A stretch of 5,437 nucleotides of DNA from positions 1 through 5,437 of the forward strand of contig JAGQRA010000454.1 in assembly GCA_020425885.1 (NCBI GenBank), in the 5' to 3' direction. Origin of the DNA: Planctomycetota bacterium. GTDB lineage: Bacteria; Planctomycetota; UBA1135; UBA2386. Below, one piece after another: positions 4,920 through 5,437 of this stretch; position 1 is the stretch's first letter, and each line of letters opens with the position of its first letter. Position numbers and translations under genes: made by a program. The notes below the pieces were generated by a model. It was not told the origin of the DNA. It worked only from the letters and a program-made list of their open reading frames with translations, and searched no databases.

Positions 4920-5437
4920 ATGACCTCCCCTCACACATCCGTCATCTCCCGCAGCCTCATCGTCCTCGGCTGTTCCCTGCTGTCGACCCAACTGGCCACC
5001 GCCCAGGTCACCAACCTGTCCGGCAATGTGTCGGGCACGTTGACCGGCGGCGTCTATCACGCGGTGTCGTCGCTGACGATTCCCGCCGGTCAGACGCTGA
5101 CCCTGCAGCCGGGCGTCATCATCAAGTTCGTCGGCACCCAGCAGTTCGTCGTCCACGGCACCCTGCTCAGCAACGGCACCGCCGCCAACCCGGTCATCTT
5201 CACCGACGATGCCGACGACAGTGCCGGCGGCGACACCAACAACAACGGCCCGAGCAGCGGCTCGCCGGGCGCCTGGTACAACATGACATTCCAGGGCAGC
5301 ACCAGCAGCCGCGTCCTGACCCACACCGAGATCCGCTACGCCGGCTACGCCGGCTACATCGCCGTCGACCTCAACCAGGCCGACATCACGCTCGACGCGT
5401 GCACGGTGCGCGACACCAACACCGGCGCCATCAACCT
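4920..5437 (+). CDS. exported parallel beta-helix-type protein (partial, runs off right edge)
   Basis: An open frame of 172 codons starts at ATG 4920 and reaches the window edge without a stop. Residues 1-28 are a signal peptide (MTSPHTS, hydrophobic core SLIVLGCSLL, then A-T-A at 26-28), with Gln29 first in the mature chain. What follows is typical of right-handed beta-helix proteins: SLTIPAGQTLTLQPGVIIKF (51-70), a VHGTLLSNGTAANPVIFT turn ladder (78-95), an acidic Asp/Asn/Gly insertion (96-115, possibly metal-binding), GAWYNMTFQG (117-126), then strands with HTEIRYAGYAGYIAVDL and ITLDACTVRDTNTGAI. G/C third positions continue to the edge. Such proteins are often surface-displayed or polysaccharide-acting, but no catalytic residues can be judged from this part. 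An in-frame ATG at 4857 would add 21 non-signal-like residues, so I prefer 4920, although its Shine-Dalgarno (GGGCAG, 4905-4910) is weak. The longer antisense frame at 4707-5324 is a shadow. Confidence 0.85.
   Translation, partial: MTSPHTSVISRSLIVLGCSLLSTQLATAQVTNLSGNVSGTLTGGVYHAVSSLTIPAGQTLTLQPGVIIKFVGTQQFVVHGTLLSNGTAANPVIFTDDADDSAGGDTNNNGPSSGSPGAWYNMTFQGSTSSRVLTHTEIRYAGYAGYIAVDLNQADITLDACTVRDTNTGAIN

Noticed and set aside
4707..5324. 205-residue minus-strand frame
   Set aside because: It is antisense to the beta-helix gene, whose + frame has a signal peptide and G/C third positions. The minus reading is an Ala/Gly/Val/Arg-rich shadow.
5337..5357. Tandem TACGCCGGC repeat
   Set aside because: It is just over two copies and encodes YAGYAGY within a beta-helix coil. 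It fits ordinary coding sequence.

Overview
The window is GC-rich, with codon third positions dominated by C and G. It looks like chromosomal DNA from a planctomycete-type bacterium. The main clue is the first secreted protein. Its last ~130 residues form a Cys-paired, Gly/Ser/Asn-rich module (GxGCxG near the start, a GCxLxVS block, then IPN and a YQQ-x4-D block) that I recall, without a search, from many exported proteins of deep-sea and coastal planctomycete genomes. Abundant exported PKD and beta-helix proteins fit the same picture. The assignment rests on memory and composition, so it is probable rather than proven.

Layout: (1) 1-30 may be the last codons of an upstream + strand gene, followed by a hairpin at 53-81. 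(2) 181-2280 (+) encodes a 699-residue exported two-PKD protein with a good Shine-Dalgarno. It is followed at once by two tandem perfect hairpins (2296-2344). (3) 2345-2582 has no convincing gene but holds two short coding-like patches on opposite strands. (4) 4570-2583 (-) is a three-gene co-directional cluster. In transcription order it holds a membrane acyltransferase-3 protein, a 150-residue helical protein I do not recognise, and a 90-residue single-repeat GDT1/UPF0016-type membrane protein. (5) 4571-4919 is a divergent intergenic region with leader hairpins. (6) 4920-5437 (+) is the start of a second exported protein, of parallel beta-helix character, which runs off the right edge.

Function: the two + strand genes encode exported, probably envelope-associated or extracellular, beta-rich proteins. 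The minus-strand cluster is membrane-centred: O-acylation of a surface or envelope glycan is likely for the first gene and cation (Mn/Ca-type) transport for the last. Nothing shows that the three minus-strand genes act in one pathway, and they may only share a transcript. I found no phage, IS, CRISPR, tRNA or rRNA features and no clear new multi-gene system. The points most worth a second look are the shared Ala|Gln signal-peptidase junctions, the lineage-type C-terminal module, the unrecognised 150-residue gene, and the misplaced Shine-Dalgarno of the acyltransferase gene.
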